This document shows, one piece after another, positions 40,051 to 49,498 of a stretch of DNA of 59,406 bases. Each line of letters opens with the position of its first letter. Within the stretch, counting starts at the first letter, position 1. The notes beneath the pieces were generated by a model. The model saw nothing but the letters and a program-made list of their open reading frames with translations. It made no database searches and was not told where the DNA came from. Source of the stretch: SHZI01 sp031409515. GTDB taxonomy: Bacteria > Pseudomonadota > Gammaproteobacteria > Steroidobacterales > GCA-2729495. A program made the position numbers and the translations under genes. The stretch covers positions 1 through 59,406 of the forward strand of contig JANNXJ010000024.1 in assembly GCA_031409515.1 (NCBI GenBank), given 5' to 3'.

Positions 40051-40293
40051 TCAACGGCGGCCGCGACTGTGGGCGGCGAGGAGATCGTTCTCCTGCAGCC
40101 GGCGCCAGACAAACACCAGGTTGGCGTTCACCCCGAGCCGGCGCGCCACCTCGGCTACCGAGGCGCCGGGTGCGAACGCCTCGGCCAGGATCGCTTCCTT
40201 CTCCGCGATCGAGCGGTGCTGTCGCGGTGAAATCCGTCGGTCTCTCGTGTCGGTCGCTGCCCTCACCTGTGTCACAACAGTGTTCGTGTCCAT
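40051..40293 (-). pseudogene. IS66-type TnpA fragment
   Basis: 80 codons resembling the start of IS66 OrfA: PRQHRSIAEKEAILAEAF and then ASVAEVARRLGVNANLVFVWRRL, the helix-turn-helix. It ends early in AHSRGRR and the rest of the IS66 element is missing. Confidence 0.7.
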
Positions 40294-40382
40294 CTGTACT
40301 CCAAGCGGACACGACTGCTCTGGGCCGCTATGTGGGTACCGATGGTCGTTACGTCACGGACGATATGCGATGTGCCCAGACC

Positions 40383-41148
40383 GGACGCTTACCACCGAAG
40401 ATCCACGACGAGCTGATCAAGCAGTACCTGATGATCAATTCACCGGCGATCAGCACCGTGCACGCGGTGCTCGATCGCCACGGCCTGGTCAAGCGCCGCA
40501 AGCGTCGCCGGCACAAGGCCCAAGGCACCCTGCTGATTGCCACCCGCGAGCCCAATGGGCTCTGGTGTGCCACTACAAGGGTGAGTTCATCCTCGGCAAC
40601 AAGCACAACTGCTACCCGCTGACCATCACCGATTACCGGTCCCGCAACCTGCTCGCCTGCGAGCGCGTGGCCTCGACCCGCTCCGACTTCGCCTTTACGC
40701 TCTTCGAGCGCACCTTCAAGGACTTTGGCCTGCCCCACGCCCTGCGCACCGACAACGGGCCGCCTTTGCCGCACTCAATGCCCTGTTCGGCCTCTCCCGG
40801 CTCTCGGCTTGGTGGTTGCGCCTCGGCATCCAGATCGAGCGCATCAACCCCGGCCATCCCCAGCAGAACGGCCGTCACGAACGCATGCACCTGACCTTGA
40901 AACAGGACGCGACCAAGCCCGCCTGGTTCAACTTCCTGAAGCAGCAGGAACGCTTTTATCACTTTATCGGGGTTTCCAACCACGAGCGCCACCACCAGTC
41001 TCTCAACGGTGCCTACCCCGGCGAGCTGTATACAGCTTCAGGGCGCGACTAGCGGCCGCCGGCCGACCCGTTCCGCGAGCGCACCGTCCGCGTCACCCGC
41101 TGTGGCCGGATCTGCCTCGGCCGGCGCAGGATCAACCTGAGCAACGCG
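40383..41148 (+). pseudogene. IS481-type transposase remnant with frameshifts
   Basis: Pieces of one DDE transposase lie in consecutive frames: STVHAVLDRHGLVKRRKRRRH, then (after a missing base near 40572) YKGEFILGNKHNCYPLTITDY, LRTDNGPP, and after a second lost base near 40763 LGIQIERINPGHPQQNGRHE to the end YPGELYTASGRD. The C-terminal tail (TVRVTRCGRICLGRRRINLS) continues past a stop at 41050. The N-terminus is absent. Not functional. Confidence 0.85.
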
Positions 41149-41149
41149 T

Positions 41150-41389
41150 TCAACAACCGGAAGTACAGGACACCGAGCACGCTGGCGCGGACTGATTGGT
41201 CGGGGAAAGAAAGGTCTCGTTTACCTTCAGACATCGTCCGGGAAACTGTACGCAGCAAAACCCGGAGCCAGAGGGCGACACCTTGCAAACCCGCCCGATC
41301 ATGCCCGCGGCGAATGTACGCCGCGTTCCGCCGGCTACGGAGGGTCGGTTCGAATTAAGCACGACACGCTGACCGGGAGTGACGCTCAT
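41150..41389 (-). CDS. small beta-barrel-like protein, fourth gene of unknown operon
   Basis: 79 aa. Its ATG overlaps the stop of the 434-aa lipoprotein gene by four bases (ATGA), as do the other junctions of this operon. The sequence MSVTPGQRVVLNSNRP and GMIGRVCKVSPSGSG with CVQFPGRCLKVNETFLS looks like a small SH3/KOW-type barrel. The last residues run into the IS481 remnant, so the C-terminus may be altered. Family not recognised. Confidence 0.55.
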   Translation of the reverse strand: MSVTPGQRVVLNSNRPSVAGGTRRTFAAGMIGRVCKVSPSGSGFCCVQFPGRCLKVNETFLSPTNQSAPACSVSCTSGC

Positions 41390-42690
41390 GGCTTATACGC
41401 TCCGTCGTTGGTTGTGGTTGAGATCGTGAGTCTTGGCGCGTGGCTCTCGTAGCTGGCCTTGATCGAATCAAGCGCAGCCTTGAGCGGCGCACCATTACCC
41501 TTTTCGATGGTGGTCTTCTCACGCAGGATGGCCGCGGCGATGCGTAGCAACGCCTCACGCTGCGCGGCGATTTTCTGGCCGGCGGCACTTTGCTCTTCCA
41601 GCACCATTGCAACGCGACCCGAGCTCGTCGCCAGCGCAGTTCCATCGGGCGGGGTCGTGGTTTGCGTTCCAGTCGCTGGCGACGAGGACGATGACAACTT
41701 TACGGGAACACCGCCAATCTGCGCGGCCAGCATGACCATTTGAGTTCCGACTTTTGAAGCGGCGGAAGCGACGTCGGCGGGATTGAAGCTGACTCCCTTG
41801 AGTGTATAGGTTCCCTCACCCAGAGACTTGATCGCAATGTCTGTGTTGCCGAAGAAGCCATGCGCCTTAGACCGGTCGTAGTCCTTGGCCCAGGCCTCGA
41901 CCGGCGCGGACGCCACGTAATACGCATACGGCGACAGCGGCAACCCTCCGTGGCTGAAAAGCTGTTTGACCATCGTGGCGGTTTCCGCGGCCTGGGTCTC
42001 GGTCTCAACTGTCGAGGCGACCAAGGCCTTGCCTGCCGGCAACTTGATCTGGCTCAGGAGTTTCTCGGCTTCCTCTTCCAGTCCATGCAGATCGAGCTGC
42101 ACAGACCGGGCAAAGCTCGACTCGATGTACTGGCGTTCCCCGAGCGAAATGATCAGCTTGCTGCGCGCCACCCCTTTGGTGGTGGAATCGCTCAGCGCCG
42201 CGTAATCGCTTCGCGTGTTCTCGCGCTCTTCTTTCGTCAGTGCCTTGCGTTTCTGTATTACCTCGGCCGCTTCGCTGGGTGCATTCTTATAGTCGTCCCA
42301 AGCGGCACGAAGCTCTTTGCTATTCGCCTTCAGTGCGGCTTTCTTGTCTTCGTACAACTGCCTCATCGGTTCCGAGAAATCGTCCAGCGACCCCGCGGCG
42401 GCCTCGAGCAAGTCACGCTGCTCATCCTCGGCCGGCAGGGCCGCTGCCTGCTTACGGTACTCCGCAGCCGTCTTTGTGTAGGCCAGATAGTGCGCATTGG
42501 ATGTATTGTTGAATCGTCCATCGATTTCGGTATCCGATTCGGTCACCAGGACCGGAAGTTCCTTCCGGATGCGATCGTCCTGCGCGAGGCTCTTCACGAT
42601 CTTGGGATCGAGCACCTGAACTTCCAGCCGCAGGCTGCCGCACGCGCTCAGGGCCAGCAGCAGGCCCGCGGAAATCGCGACGCGGATCAT
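41386..42690 (-). CDS. large lipoprotein of unknown function
   Basis: 434 aa. The lipobox LALSAC (Cys17) predicts membrane anchoring. The body is strongly helical and charged (residues 60-230, e.g. LLEAAAGSLDDFSEPMRQLY), followed by a Ser/Thr/Pro-rich low-complexity linker (about 330-350) and a final helical segment. No catalytic motif was recognised. It shares ATGA overlaps with the genes on both sides, so the four proteins are made in coupled fashion. Confidence 0.75.
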   Translation of the reverse strand: MIRVAISAGLLLALSACGSLRLEVQVLDPKIVKSLAQDDRIRKELPVLVTESDTEIDGRFNNTSNAHYLAYTKTAAEYRKQAAALPAEDEQRDLLEAAAGSLDDFSEPMRQLYEDKKAALKANSKELRAAWDDYKNAPSEAAEVIQKRKALTKEERENTRSDYAALSDSTTKGVARSKLIISLGERQYIESSFARSVQLDLHGLEEEAEKLLSQIKLPAGKALVASTVETETQAAETATMVKQLFSHGGLPLSPYAYYVASAPVEAWAKDYDRSKAHGFFGNTDIAIKSLGEGTYTLKGVSFNPADVASAASKVGTQMVMLAAQIGGVPVKLSSSSSPATGTQTTTPPDGTALATSSGRVAMVLEEQSAAGQKIAAQREALLRIAAAILREKTTIEKGNGAPLKAALDSIKASYESHAPRLTISTTTNDGAYKP

Positions 42691-43421
42691 GGCTGGTTAC
42701 TCCCTTTGAACTGCAGCGCAAACCAAGCTTCCGCCTCGGTCAACGACGCAAATGAACGCGGCGCCACACCCACGTCGGTGGCAATGGTGCTGAGTACGCG
42801 CAACAGAGCCTTCTCGTTTGCTGCGCGATCGATTGGCGCATCGCTGCTCACGAATCCCATTAGCCGCGCGAGCTCGGTGGCGGTCGCATTGGCGCTGTTG
42901 GTGGCCGAACCGATGCGCTCCGCCTTGCTGAGCAAGGCATCGCGATTCATGAGATTGGTGATCGCATCCGCAACGATCTGGTTCTCCGCGAACTGACCGA
43001 TGGTGCGGGCCACGCTGCTGGCATTCGTGCTTAAGATCATGACAAACGCGCCATGCGTGCTCGGATCCAGCGGCTTTATGGCCTCATCGGAACCCGGGTT
43101 CTTCTGGGCGTCCTTGAATATCTGCGTGTTGGTTGTCGGGCCGGTCTGCTCGACCTTGAGCTCATTGAAGAACAAGTCAACGGCCCGCTCATCGTAGTAG
43201 CCAGAGACATACCGGGCCGAGCTGAGCGCTCCGTATCCTGACACCTGGAGTCGATAGTAGTTGGTTACGTCGCCGGCCTTGTTCTGCTGCTGGAAATAGT
43301 GATCTTCCTTAAAAGTGACCGCGCATCCGGTTGTGCAGAGAACGAAGGCAAGCGTGATGTACAGAGTGTGGCGTGACGGGCGAATGCCCGCGAGCCCAAG
43401 CGCTATATCTGCAGTAATCAT
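42687..43421 (-). CDS. lipoprotein of unknown function
   Basis: 244 aa. An N-terminal hydrophobic segment ends in LCTTGC (Cys33), a plausible lipobox. The mature part begins AVTFKEDHYFQQQNKAGDVTNYYRLQ and is mixed alpha/beta. A helical region (residues 135-180) contains AENQIVADAITNLMNRDALL. No family recognised. Both ends overlap neighbours by four bases. Confidence 0.75.
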   Translation of the reverse strand: MITADIALGLAGIRPSRHTLYITLAFVLCTTGCAVTFKEDHYFQQQNKAGDVTNYYRLQVSGYGALSSARYVSGYYDERAVDLFFNELKVEQTGPTTNTQIFKDAQKNPGSDEAIKPLDPSTHGAFVMILSTNASSVARTIGQFAENQIVADAITNLMNRDALLSKAERIGSATNSANATATELARLMGFVSSDAPIDRAANEKALLRVLSTIATDVGVAPRSFASLTEAEAWFALQFKGSNQP

Positions 43422-43657
43422 GTCTGCAGTCCTTGTGAGACGCGTGTTGAAGTGTATCTAATTTCGGTCGACGTTACCTGCCGGAGAAGAAGACTCTCGG
43501 CGGGTCGCCATCGCTTTGGTCGACGAAACCAGAAGAAGCTCAGCGTGGCGCCACTCTCCGCTGCGTCGGCGTCATCACCGGAATGCCGGGTGACTTCCTG
43601 CAGAGAACCGATATCGTAGACCTTCGCGTTCATCGGTAGTGCCGTCGCATCGCGCAT
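43418..43657 (-). CDS. small first gene of the unknown operon
   Basis: 79 aa. Its TGA overlaps the start of the 244-aa lipoprotein gene (ATGA), which is the main argument that it is real. Acidic middle (SGDDADAAESG) and a basic aromatic patch (SFFWFRRPKRWRP). No clear ribosome site; an internal Met at residue 9 is an alternative start. No family recognised. Confidence 0.4.
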   Translation of the reverse strand: MRDATALPMNAKVYDIGSLQEVTRHSGDDADAAESGATLSFFWFRRPKRWRPAESLLLRQVTSTEIRYTSTRVSQGLQT

Positions 43658-44196
43658 TGCAACTATTGGCAGCCCGAAATTCCGAGTGGCAATTCGCCTA
43701 TCGCGTCCATCTCCCCGCCGCCTGCCAAGATCTTCATTTACTCACCATGGCTCGGCCATCCCCCAATTGCGAATTGCAACTCGAGGATTGAGAAAAAGTG
43801 GTACAGAGAGAAATTGACCGCCGGTGAGTCCGAAACGGACACTACCCACAGTCGGTCTGCACGGAAACGTTCCGCTCTTGCCGAAACGCTGTGACTCCAC
43901 AACTCCCCCTATTGATGGTGAGCCGCCCCACGAACGGCGGATGCAGCAACTCCGACCGTCCGGCTCCGTCTACTGTTCGGACCCAAGGTCCAAAACGGTT
44001 TCTTGAGAGCCGAGGTTCACCCGGATCGCGATCGAAGTCAACCAGTCGGCGAGGGGATACCGCCACGCTGCAGGCTCGGTATCGGGTGACGAAGGGCCCG
44101 TTTGACACTGCAAAAAACGCCTTCGTAATTGCCAGCCTACGACTGAGTACGACCATACCGGTTGCGCCGACTTCGGGCGTCCGTCTAAATCAGCCG
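43658..44196. other. gap between unknown operon and lysR
   Basis: About 540 bases between divergent genes with no supported gene. Likely the left border zone of the conjugation module; no direct repeat or att-like core was recognised in it. Confidence 0.3.
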
Positions 44197-45138
44197 ATGG
44201 AACTCCGCCACCTCCGACACTTCATCGCCGTTGCCGAGGAAGGTCATTTCGGGCGGGCCGCTGCCCGCCTCGGCATCGAGCAGTCGCCCCTCTCCCGCTC
44301 CATACGGCACCTGGAGGGCCAACTGCGTTGTCCCCTGCTTCACCGGTCACCCAGGGGCACAGCGCTGACCGCCATGGGTGCCGCGCTGCTGCCGGAGGCC
44401 CGCGCCGTCCTGGCCCTCGCTGCGCGACTGAAGGCCCGGGTTATTGACGTTCAGGCCGCGTCAACGCGGTGCCTGCGCGTCGGCGTGAGCGACGCGGTGG
44501 CCACGCCGCGTCTCACCATATGCCTGTCCGCTCTACGCCAGAAGATGCCGGACCTGTCGGTTGAGATCCTCTCGCTCGGCGTGGGGAATGCGATGTCGGC
44601 CCTGAGCGCCGGTTCAATCGACGTGGGTGTCGCCCTGCACCCGGGCGCCCGGTCCGCCCTGACCCGGGTGCAGTGCTGGACCGAGCGATTCGTCGCCGCG
44701 GTGGCTCCCCAGCGCGCGCTCCCGGGGAGGCCTCACCTTTCTGTGAGCGCCCTCCTGGAGATGCCAGAGTTTCTCGTCACCGACGCCTGGGCCGTGGCGG
44801 CCGAGCACTGGCTCCAGGCACTGGCTGATCAGGGTAGCGGACGCGCACCTCCGGTGCGGAGTGTTGCATCCTGGCTGGGCCTGCTAACCACCGTCGCGGC
44901 CGGTCCGAGGGTCGCCCTGCTGCCATCGGGCCTCGCGGATGCCGTGGGCCTCCTTGGAGTCGCGACTCACACGATAGCGGGACGCAATCCCCGACTGCCC
45001 GTGTCACTGATCTATCGCGATTGCAATCAACACCCGGGTATCGAGGCCCTCCGGACTGTCATTGGCCAGCGCCCGTGGCGCTGTGCGGTTACGGCTTCTG
45101 TCGCCGCGCCTGCTGAAAACCCCGATCATTCACCATGA
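44197..45138 (+). CDS. LysR-type regulator of the conjugation module
   Basis: 313 aa from the ATG at 44197; the longer frame to 43891 is not supported. N-terminal winged helix MELRHLRHFIAVAEEGHFG with AAARLGIEQSPLSRSIRHLE. The effector-binding domain follows from about residue 90. In Tn4371-type elements a LysR gene stands at this place next to the trb operon, and control of transfer is likely but not shown. Its 3' end overlaps the convergent DUF2274 gene by 50 bases. Confidence 0.9.
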   Translation: MELRHLRHFIAVAEEGHFGRAAARLGIEQSPLSRSIRHLEGQLRCPLLHRSPRGTALTAMGAALLPEARAVLALAARLKARVIDVQAASTRCLRVGVSDAVATPRLTICLSALRQKMPDLSVEILSLGVGNAMSALSAGSIDVGVALHPGARSALTRVQCWTERFVAAVAPQRALPGRPHLSVSALLEMPEFLVTDAWAVAAEHWLQALADQGSGRAPPVRSVASWLGLLTTVAAGPRVALLPSGLADAVGLLGVATHTIAGRNPRLPVSLIYRDCNQHPGIEALRTVIGQRPWRCAVTASVAAPAENPDHSP

Positions 45139-45304
45139 AGTTCTGCAGCATCACCGGAATGAGGGTTTCCGGCGTGACCGCCTGGCCGTGCATGTCGGTG
45201 TGTAGCCTGGCGTAGTCGTCCAGCGCCGCCTTGAGTTCCACGGAGACCGCTATTGTCAGTCGCACCGGCTTGGCCGCCGGCAACGGTCCGAGGCGCAGCT
45301 TCAC
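45089..45304 (-). CDS. DUF2274 protein of the trb operon
   Basis: 71 aa: MKLRLGPLPAAKPVRLTIAV and a small helical body typical of DUF2274, a family found almost only as the last gene of trb operons in Tn4371-like elements. The four-base overlap with trbI shows translational coupling. Probably a small DNA-binding or accessory protein. Confidence 0.88.
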   Translation of the reverse strand: MKLRLGPLPAAKPVRLTIAVSVELKAALDDYARLHTDMHGQAVTPETLIPVMLQNFMVNDRGFQQARRQKP

Positions 45305-46602
45305 AGTGACGCGTCCTTCGCTTCAGTCGGACCATAAGGCCGCAGCACCAGGTCCCGATTGACGATCACCCGCACCGGATATCCTGGGCGAATAGTCAGT
45401 GTCGGCTGCTGATTTAGATTCCGACGCGTGAGCTGCTGGCCGATCTGGTTGATCGTGTCCTGGGCGCTGTCGCGCGTAGCGATGATGATTGAACCCGAGT
45501 CGCCCGACCGATTCGGGGTGGCCAGCTCGGTGTTGATGCCAATCAAGGTGGCGAGGACCGCCCCGGTAAAGACCTGTTTCCAGTGCTGGTCAATCCCGTC
45601 CTCCAGTCCGGCGTAGCCGGCGAGGTCCACACCAGGCAGCCGGTCCAGGACCAGCGAGGAGCCGTCCGGCAGGAGGAGACGGGTCCAGACCAGCAACACG
45701 CGTCGCTGGCCCCCGGCCACCTGGCTGTCGTACTGGCCGAGCAGTCGCGACCCCTGCGGAATCAGCAGATGCTCGCCGCTGACCGTATCAAACACGTTGC
45801 CGGTGACCGTGGCAATGATCTGGCCGGGCAGGTCCGAGTTAATGCCCGTCAGCAGCGCCGCGGGGATGACCGTACCCGCCATCACCTCGTAGGGCGAGCG
45901 CGGCACCTGGAGCGTGCCGGTCGCGTAGATGGCAGGGTCCACGGCCTTGTCCAGGAACGCCTGCTTGGCGGACTGGCCGTTCCCGGGCGACCCGACATCG
46001 CCTTCTGATGGCGGACGGTTAAGTCCGCCGATCTCCAAGGGTTCATCAGCCTGGCGGGCCGTGGCCCCCTCACTGGGGTTCACGGCGCGCCGTTGGGCCA
46101 ATTGAAAAAACACCTGAGCCTTGGCCGCCGCCACTTCTTCGTCGTGCTGTTGCAGACGTCCCGAGCGGGCCGCGTCCTCGGCGGGATCCGGAAAGTAGGA
46201 GTCCCCGGCGGTGGCTCGATCAAAGCCGGCCTCATCCTCCGCCCGCACCACCGGCCGACCGAGTTCGCCGACCGGCGCGCCGAGCACCGGGATTCTTGGG
46301 AGACTCCCGTAGTCCTGCGGCAACGCGCTTAAGCCCTCCGGGCGCGGCACCCGCTCCACTCGCGGGGGCGCTTCGGCCTCCACGGCTCGCGGCGATGGCG
46401 GCCGCAGCGCCCACCACGTCGCGCCGAAAACCCCGAGACCCACGACGCCCGTCGCAATCATCAGATTGCGGCGATTCAGGCGCACCACCGGTCGCGGTGG
46501 CGCGCGCAGGGCAAGGTGGTCGGCTGGCTCCTTGGTTGCATCGCCCGCCCCACTCGGCGCCGGTTCAGTCGGCTGGGGTGCCCCCGAATCGGGCTCGCTC
46601 AT
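45301..46602 (-). CDS. trbI: TrbI/VirB10-type core-complex protein
   Basis: 433 aa. One membrane helix near residues 46-66 (NLMIATGVVGLGVFGATWWAL), a Pro-rich periplasmic linker and a C-terminal VirB10 beta domain: VMAGTVIPAALLTGINSDLPG, IPQGSRLLGQYDSQVAGGQRRVLLVW and a terminal RPYGP. It spans the envelope and links the inner-membrane ATPases to the outer-membrane ring. Overlaps trbG and DUF2274 by four bases each. Confidence 0.95.
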   Translation of the reverse strand: MSEPDSGAPQPTEPAPSGAGDATKEPADHLALRAPPRPVVRLNRRNLMIATGVVGLGVFGATWWALRPPSPRAVEAEAPPRVERVPRPEGLSALPQDYGSLPRIPVLGAPVGELGRPVVRAEDEAGFDRATAGDSYFPDPAEDAARSGRLQQHDEEVAAAKAQVFFQLAQRRAVNPSEGATARQADEPLEIGGLNRPPSEGDVGSPGNGQSAKQAFLDKAVDPAIYATGTLQVPRSPYEVMAGTVIPAALLTGINSDLPGQIIATVTGNVFDTVSGEHLLIPQGSRLLGQYDSQVAGGQRRVLLVWTRLLLPDGSSLVLDRLPGVDLAGYAGLEDGIDQHWKQVFTGAVLATLIGINTELATPNRSGDSGSIIIATRDSAQDTINQIGQQLTRRNLNQQPTLTIRPGYPVRVIVNRDLVLRPYGPTEAKDASL

Positions 46603-47558
46603 CGCCGGCGCTCCGCAGCCGGCAGGCGGTTGATGCGCACCGCCTGCTGGGAATCCGCGCCGAGCCGCAACTCCGCCGCCTCGAACAGCCGGTCCACCAG
46701 GTAGTACGGGGGCCGGCTGCGGTAGTTCACCAGCTCGACCTGGCCTTTCGGACCGACCGTGAAGAGCGGCGGGAGATCGCTGACCCCCGCCGGGAACTGA
46801 ATATAGACCTTCTCCCCGTCATCAAAGGCCCGCAGAGGCCGCCAGGCCGGGCTGTCACCAGTGATGCTGTACCGAAAGTTCAGCCGCTCCAGGGCCACGC
46901 CGGTGGCGACCGGCGCCACGGCTTCCGCCTTGGCCGTGTTGGTCTTGAGCATCGCCAGTCGGTCCAGCGGGTAGCGCCAGGCCACTGCAGCTATCCAGGT
47001 GTCCGGGGTGGCGGTCAGCTCCAGGTGATAACTGCGGCGATTGGTGTGAATGACCAGGTTGGTGGTCAGATCCGGGCGAACCGGTTTGACGAGCACGTGG
47101 ACCCGCTCCTCGGCACCCGAGCCACTTAAGGTGTCGCCAATGACCCACCGGACCGTGTCGCCAGCAGACACGGAGATCAAGGCCTCGCCGGCCTCGAGCG
47201 CGATGTCCGTCACCCGCTCGGGGCTTAAGTAGACCTGGTACAAGGCATCCGGGCTGTAAGGCCACAGCTGCGTGGCGTTGACGTAGTTGTCGAGGGTCGG
47301 CTCGACTCGGGCCGCCTCGTGGGCCACGCCCACCGCGCCGCGCGGATCGACAGCACCGGGTTCGGCCGGTTTTAGTTTGAGCTGGCCGGGCAGTGGTAGC
47401 AGCTTCGGGATCTCCACCACTTCCACCGGCTTCGGCGGCTCCGGGAGACACGCGGCCAGTACCAGCTCGTCGGGCGGCGCTTCCAACGGGGGAGTCGTAG
47501 CACACGCGACCAGGGCACCGGACAGGGACAGCAACACCAATAGATTTCGCACAGACAT
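46599..47558 (-). CDS. trbG: TrbG/VirB9-type outer-membrane ring protein
   Basis: 319 aa. Signal peptide with lipobox-like ALVACAT (Cys19). A VirB9/TrbG/CagX domain follows: YQVYLSPERVTDIALEAGEALI, WVIGDTLSGSG, NLVIHTNRRSYHLELTA and LNFRYSITGDSPAWRP. Part of the outer-membrane core complex. Standard order in the operon. Confidence 0.95.
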   Translation of the reverse strand: MSVRNLLVLLSLSGALVACATTPPLEAPPDELVLAACLPEPPKPVEVVEIPKLLPLPGQLKLKPAEPGAVDPRGAVGVAHEAARVEPTLDNYVNATQLWPYSPDALYQVYLSPERVTDIALEAGEALISVSAGDTVRWVIGDTLSGSGAEERVHVLVKPVRPDLTTNLVIHTNRRSYHLELTATPDTWIAAVAWRYPLDRLAMLKTNTAKAEAVAPVATGVALERLNFRYSITGDSPAWRPLRAFDDGEKVYIQFPAGVSDLPPLFTVGPKGQVELVNYRSRPPYYLVDRLFEAAELRLGADSQQAVRINRLPAAERRR

Positions 47559-47564
47559 ACTCCT

Positions 47565-48257
47565 TCAACCGGTCGCGTTCAGCTCCCGGCTCCAGTTCAG
47601 ACCATCGACATAAATTCCTAAGGGGTTTTTGCGCAGCCGCTGCTCGTCGCGCGGCGGCTTGAGCAGCACGGTGAGAATGGCTGTCCAGCGTTCGGTGGTG
47701 GCCAGCGCCCCGTTGGCGTACGCGCGCTCGATCCACCGCACCTGAAACGAGTTCTCCGAGGCCCGGACCACACTTAAGACCTCCACCGCCACCGACGTTT
47801 GCCCGACCCGGGCGAACGGGTCGTTGGTCCGGGCGTAGTCGTTGAGCGTGGCCGCACCGCGATCGGTGACCGTGTCATAGGCACCCAGCCAGTTGTCCCG
47901 GAGCACGATCGGATCGATGGACCGGGACCGGACCCGGCGAATGAACTGCTCCAGGTGGTAGGCGAGCTGCGCTTCGCTGGGCCGGTAGGTCTCGGTGGCA
48001 GGGCCCACCGCCCGCACGGCACCCAGCCGGTCCACCTCCACCACGTAGGGCGTGATGGTCGAGCGGCCGAGCTGTGCCAGCAGCCCGCCCGCGATGAATC
48101 CCGAGAGGATCAGACAGCCAAAGGCCATCCGCCGCCAGTTCAGCGCCTGGACGCGGGCGCCGCCGATGCGCTCGTCCCAGAGCTGCTGAGCAGACTGATA
48201 GGGCGTCGCCGGGGGCGGCGTGGTTGAGTAACGAACACTGGGTCGTCGAAAGCGCAC
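47565..48257 (-). CDS. trbF: TrbF/VirB8-type inner-membrane protein
   Basis: 230 aa. A short cytoplasmic start (NPYQSAQQLWDERIG-like: TPYQSAQQLWDERIGGARVQ), one membrane helix (about 45-65) and a periplasmic NTF2-like VirB8 domain (YVVEVDRLGAVRAVGP, QVRWIERAYANGALATTERW, NPLGIYVDGLNWSREL). Assembly factor of the transfer channel. Confidence 0.95.
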   Translation of the reverse strand: MRFRRPSVRYSTTPPPATPYQSAQQLWDERIGGARVQALNWRRMAFGCLILSGFIAGGLLAQLGRSTITPYVVEVDRLGAVRAVGPATETYRPSEAQLAYHLEQFIRRVRSRSIDPIVLRDNWLGAYDTVTDRGAATLNDYARTNDPFARVGQTSVAVEVLSVVRASENSFQVRWIERAYANGALATTERWTAILTVLLKPPRDEQRLRKNPLGIYVDGLNWSRELNATG

Positions 48258-48260
48258 GGT

Positions 48261-49463
48261 TCAGTCCTCCTGGCGTAGTGAAGGGTTGGCACCGGCACCG
48301 CCGGCGTCCGCGCCGCGCACCGTGTGGGCAGCGGTCGCAATTCCGTGAGTCATGGTCTGGCGGGACGCAAACTGCCGCGCCCAGCCCGGCGCAGTGCTGC
48401 TGGCAGCGGCTGATGGGCCGCCAGTGTTTGCACTCGACGCGCCGGCCAGTGCGCTGCCGGCGCCAGACGTCGGTGCCGCGCGGCCACCACCGGTCATGGC
48501 CGCCACGGCGTTGGCCGCGCGCGCTTTCAGCCCGCTGGCGGCCTGCAGGCCGGCACTCGCCCCACCGGCAGCGAGGCGCGATCCGCCTGCCACGGCAGCG
48601 CCACCCGCCACCGCGAGGCCCGTGGCCGCCAGCGCCGTGCCGGCCGCCGCGCCGGCGCCCAGTTGCGGGGCACCAGACACGAGGCCAGCAGCGATGCCCG
48701 GACCGTAGATGCCGAGCCCGAACAGGGCCAGGGCGCCGAGCATGGTGGCCAGCGCCACGTCGAGGCTCGGGTCGGCGCCGGTGGGCGCCGTGAACTCACC
48801 AAAGATCCCACTGCCAATGCCAACAATCACCGCCAGCACGAGCACCTTGATCCCGGAGGCCACCACGTTGCCGAGCACCCGCTCGGCCAGAAACGCCGTC
48901 CGGTTCCACAGGGCAAAGGGCACCAGGACGAAACCGGCCAACGTGGTCAGCTTGAACTCGATCAGGGTCACGAACAGCTGCACCGCCAGAACAAAGAAAC
49001 TGACGATCACCACCAGCCAGGCGAGGAACAGAACGGCGATGCTGTCAATGTTGAGGAACACCTCCGGGAAACCGGCGAGAGTCCCGATCTGGGCGAGCAA
49101 CGGCCGACCCGCCTCGACACCCACCGCGGCGAGGCGCCCCGGCTGCAGCAGCTCCGCTTCCGTCAGCGCAGACCCGGTCGCGGTGAGCCCGAGTCCGGCA
49201 AAGGAGTGAAAAAGGATGCCGGACAGCTGGTTGAAGTTATTGAGAATGAAAGCGAAGACCCCGACGTAGAGAATCTTCTTCAGGAGCTTCGCGATGACGT
49301 CATCGGTACCCCCCATCGCCCAGAACAGGCCGGCGAGCGTCACGTCGAGGGCCACCAGGATGCCGGTCAGCCAGGCCACCTCCCCGCCCAGCAGGCCAAA
49401 CCCGGAGTCGATGTACTGGGTGAAGATCGCCAGGAAGCGGTCGATGACGCCGAGATTGTCCAT
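48261..49463 (-). CDS. trbL: TrbL/VirB6-type membrane protein
   Basis: 400 aa polytopic protein. About six membrane helices fill the first 270 residues (SGFGLLGGEVAWLTGILVALDV, TLAGFVLVPFALWNRTAFLAERVLGNVVASGIKVLVLAVIVGIG in two pieces). The C-terminal 130 residues are Ala/Gly/Ser-rich and disordered. Forms the inner-membrane channel of the mating apparatus. Confidence 0.93.
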   Translation of the reverse strand: MDNLGVIDRFLAIFTQYIDSGFGLLGGEVAWLTGILVALDVTLAGLFWAMGGTDDVIAKLLKKILYVGVFAFILNNFNQLSGILFHSFAGLGLTATGSALTEAELLQPGRLAAVGVEAGRPLLAQIGTLAGFPEVFLNIDSIAVLFLAWLVVIVSFFVLAVQLFVTLIEFKLTTLAGFVLVPFALWNRTAFLAERVLGNVVASGIKVLVLAVIVGIGSGIFGEFTAPTGADPSLDVALATMLGALALFGLGIYGPGIAAGLVSGAPQLGAGAAAGTALAATGLAVAGGAAVAGGSRLAAGGASAGLQAASGLKARAANAVAAMTGGGRAAPTSGAGSALAGASSANTGGPSAAASSTAPGWARQFASRQTMTHGIATAAHTVRGADAGGAGANPSLRQED

Positions 49464-49498
49464 GGATCAGAACCGTGTGAGTGCAGGTCAGTAAAGGG

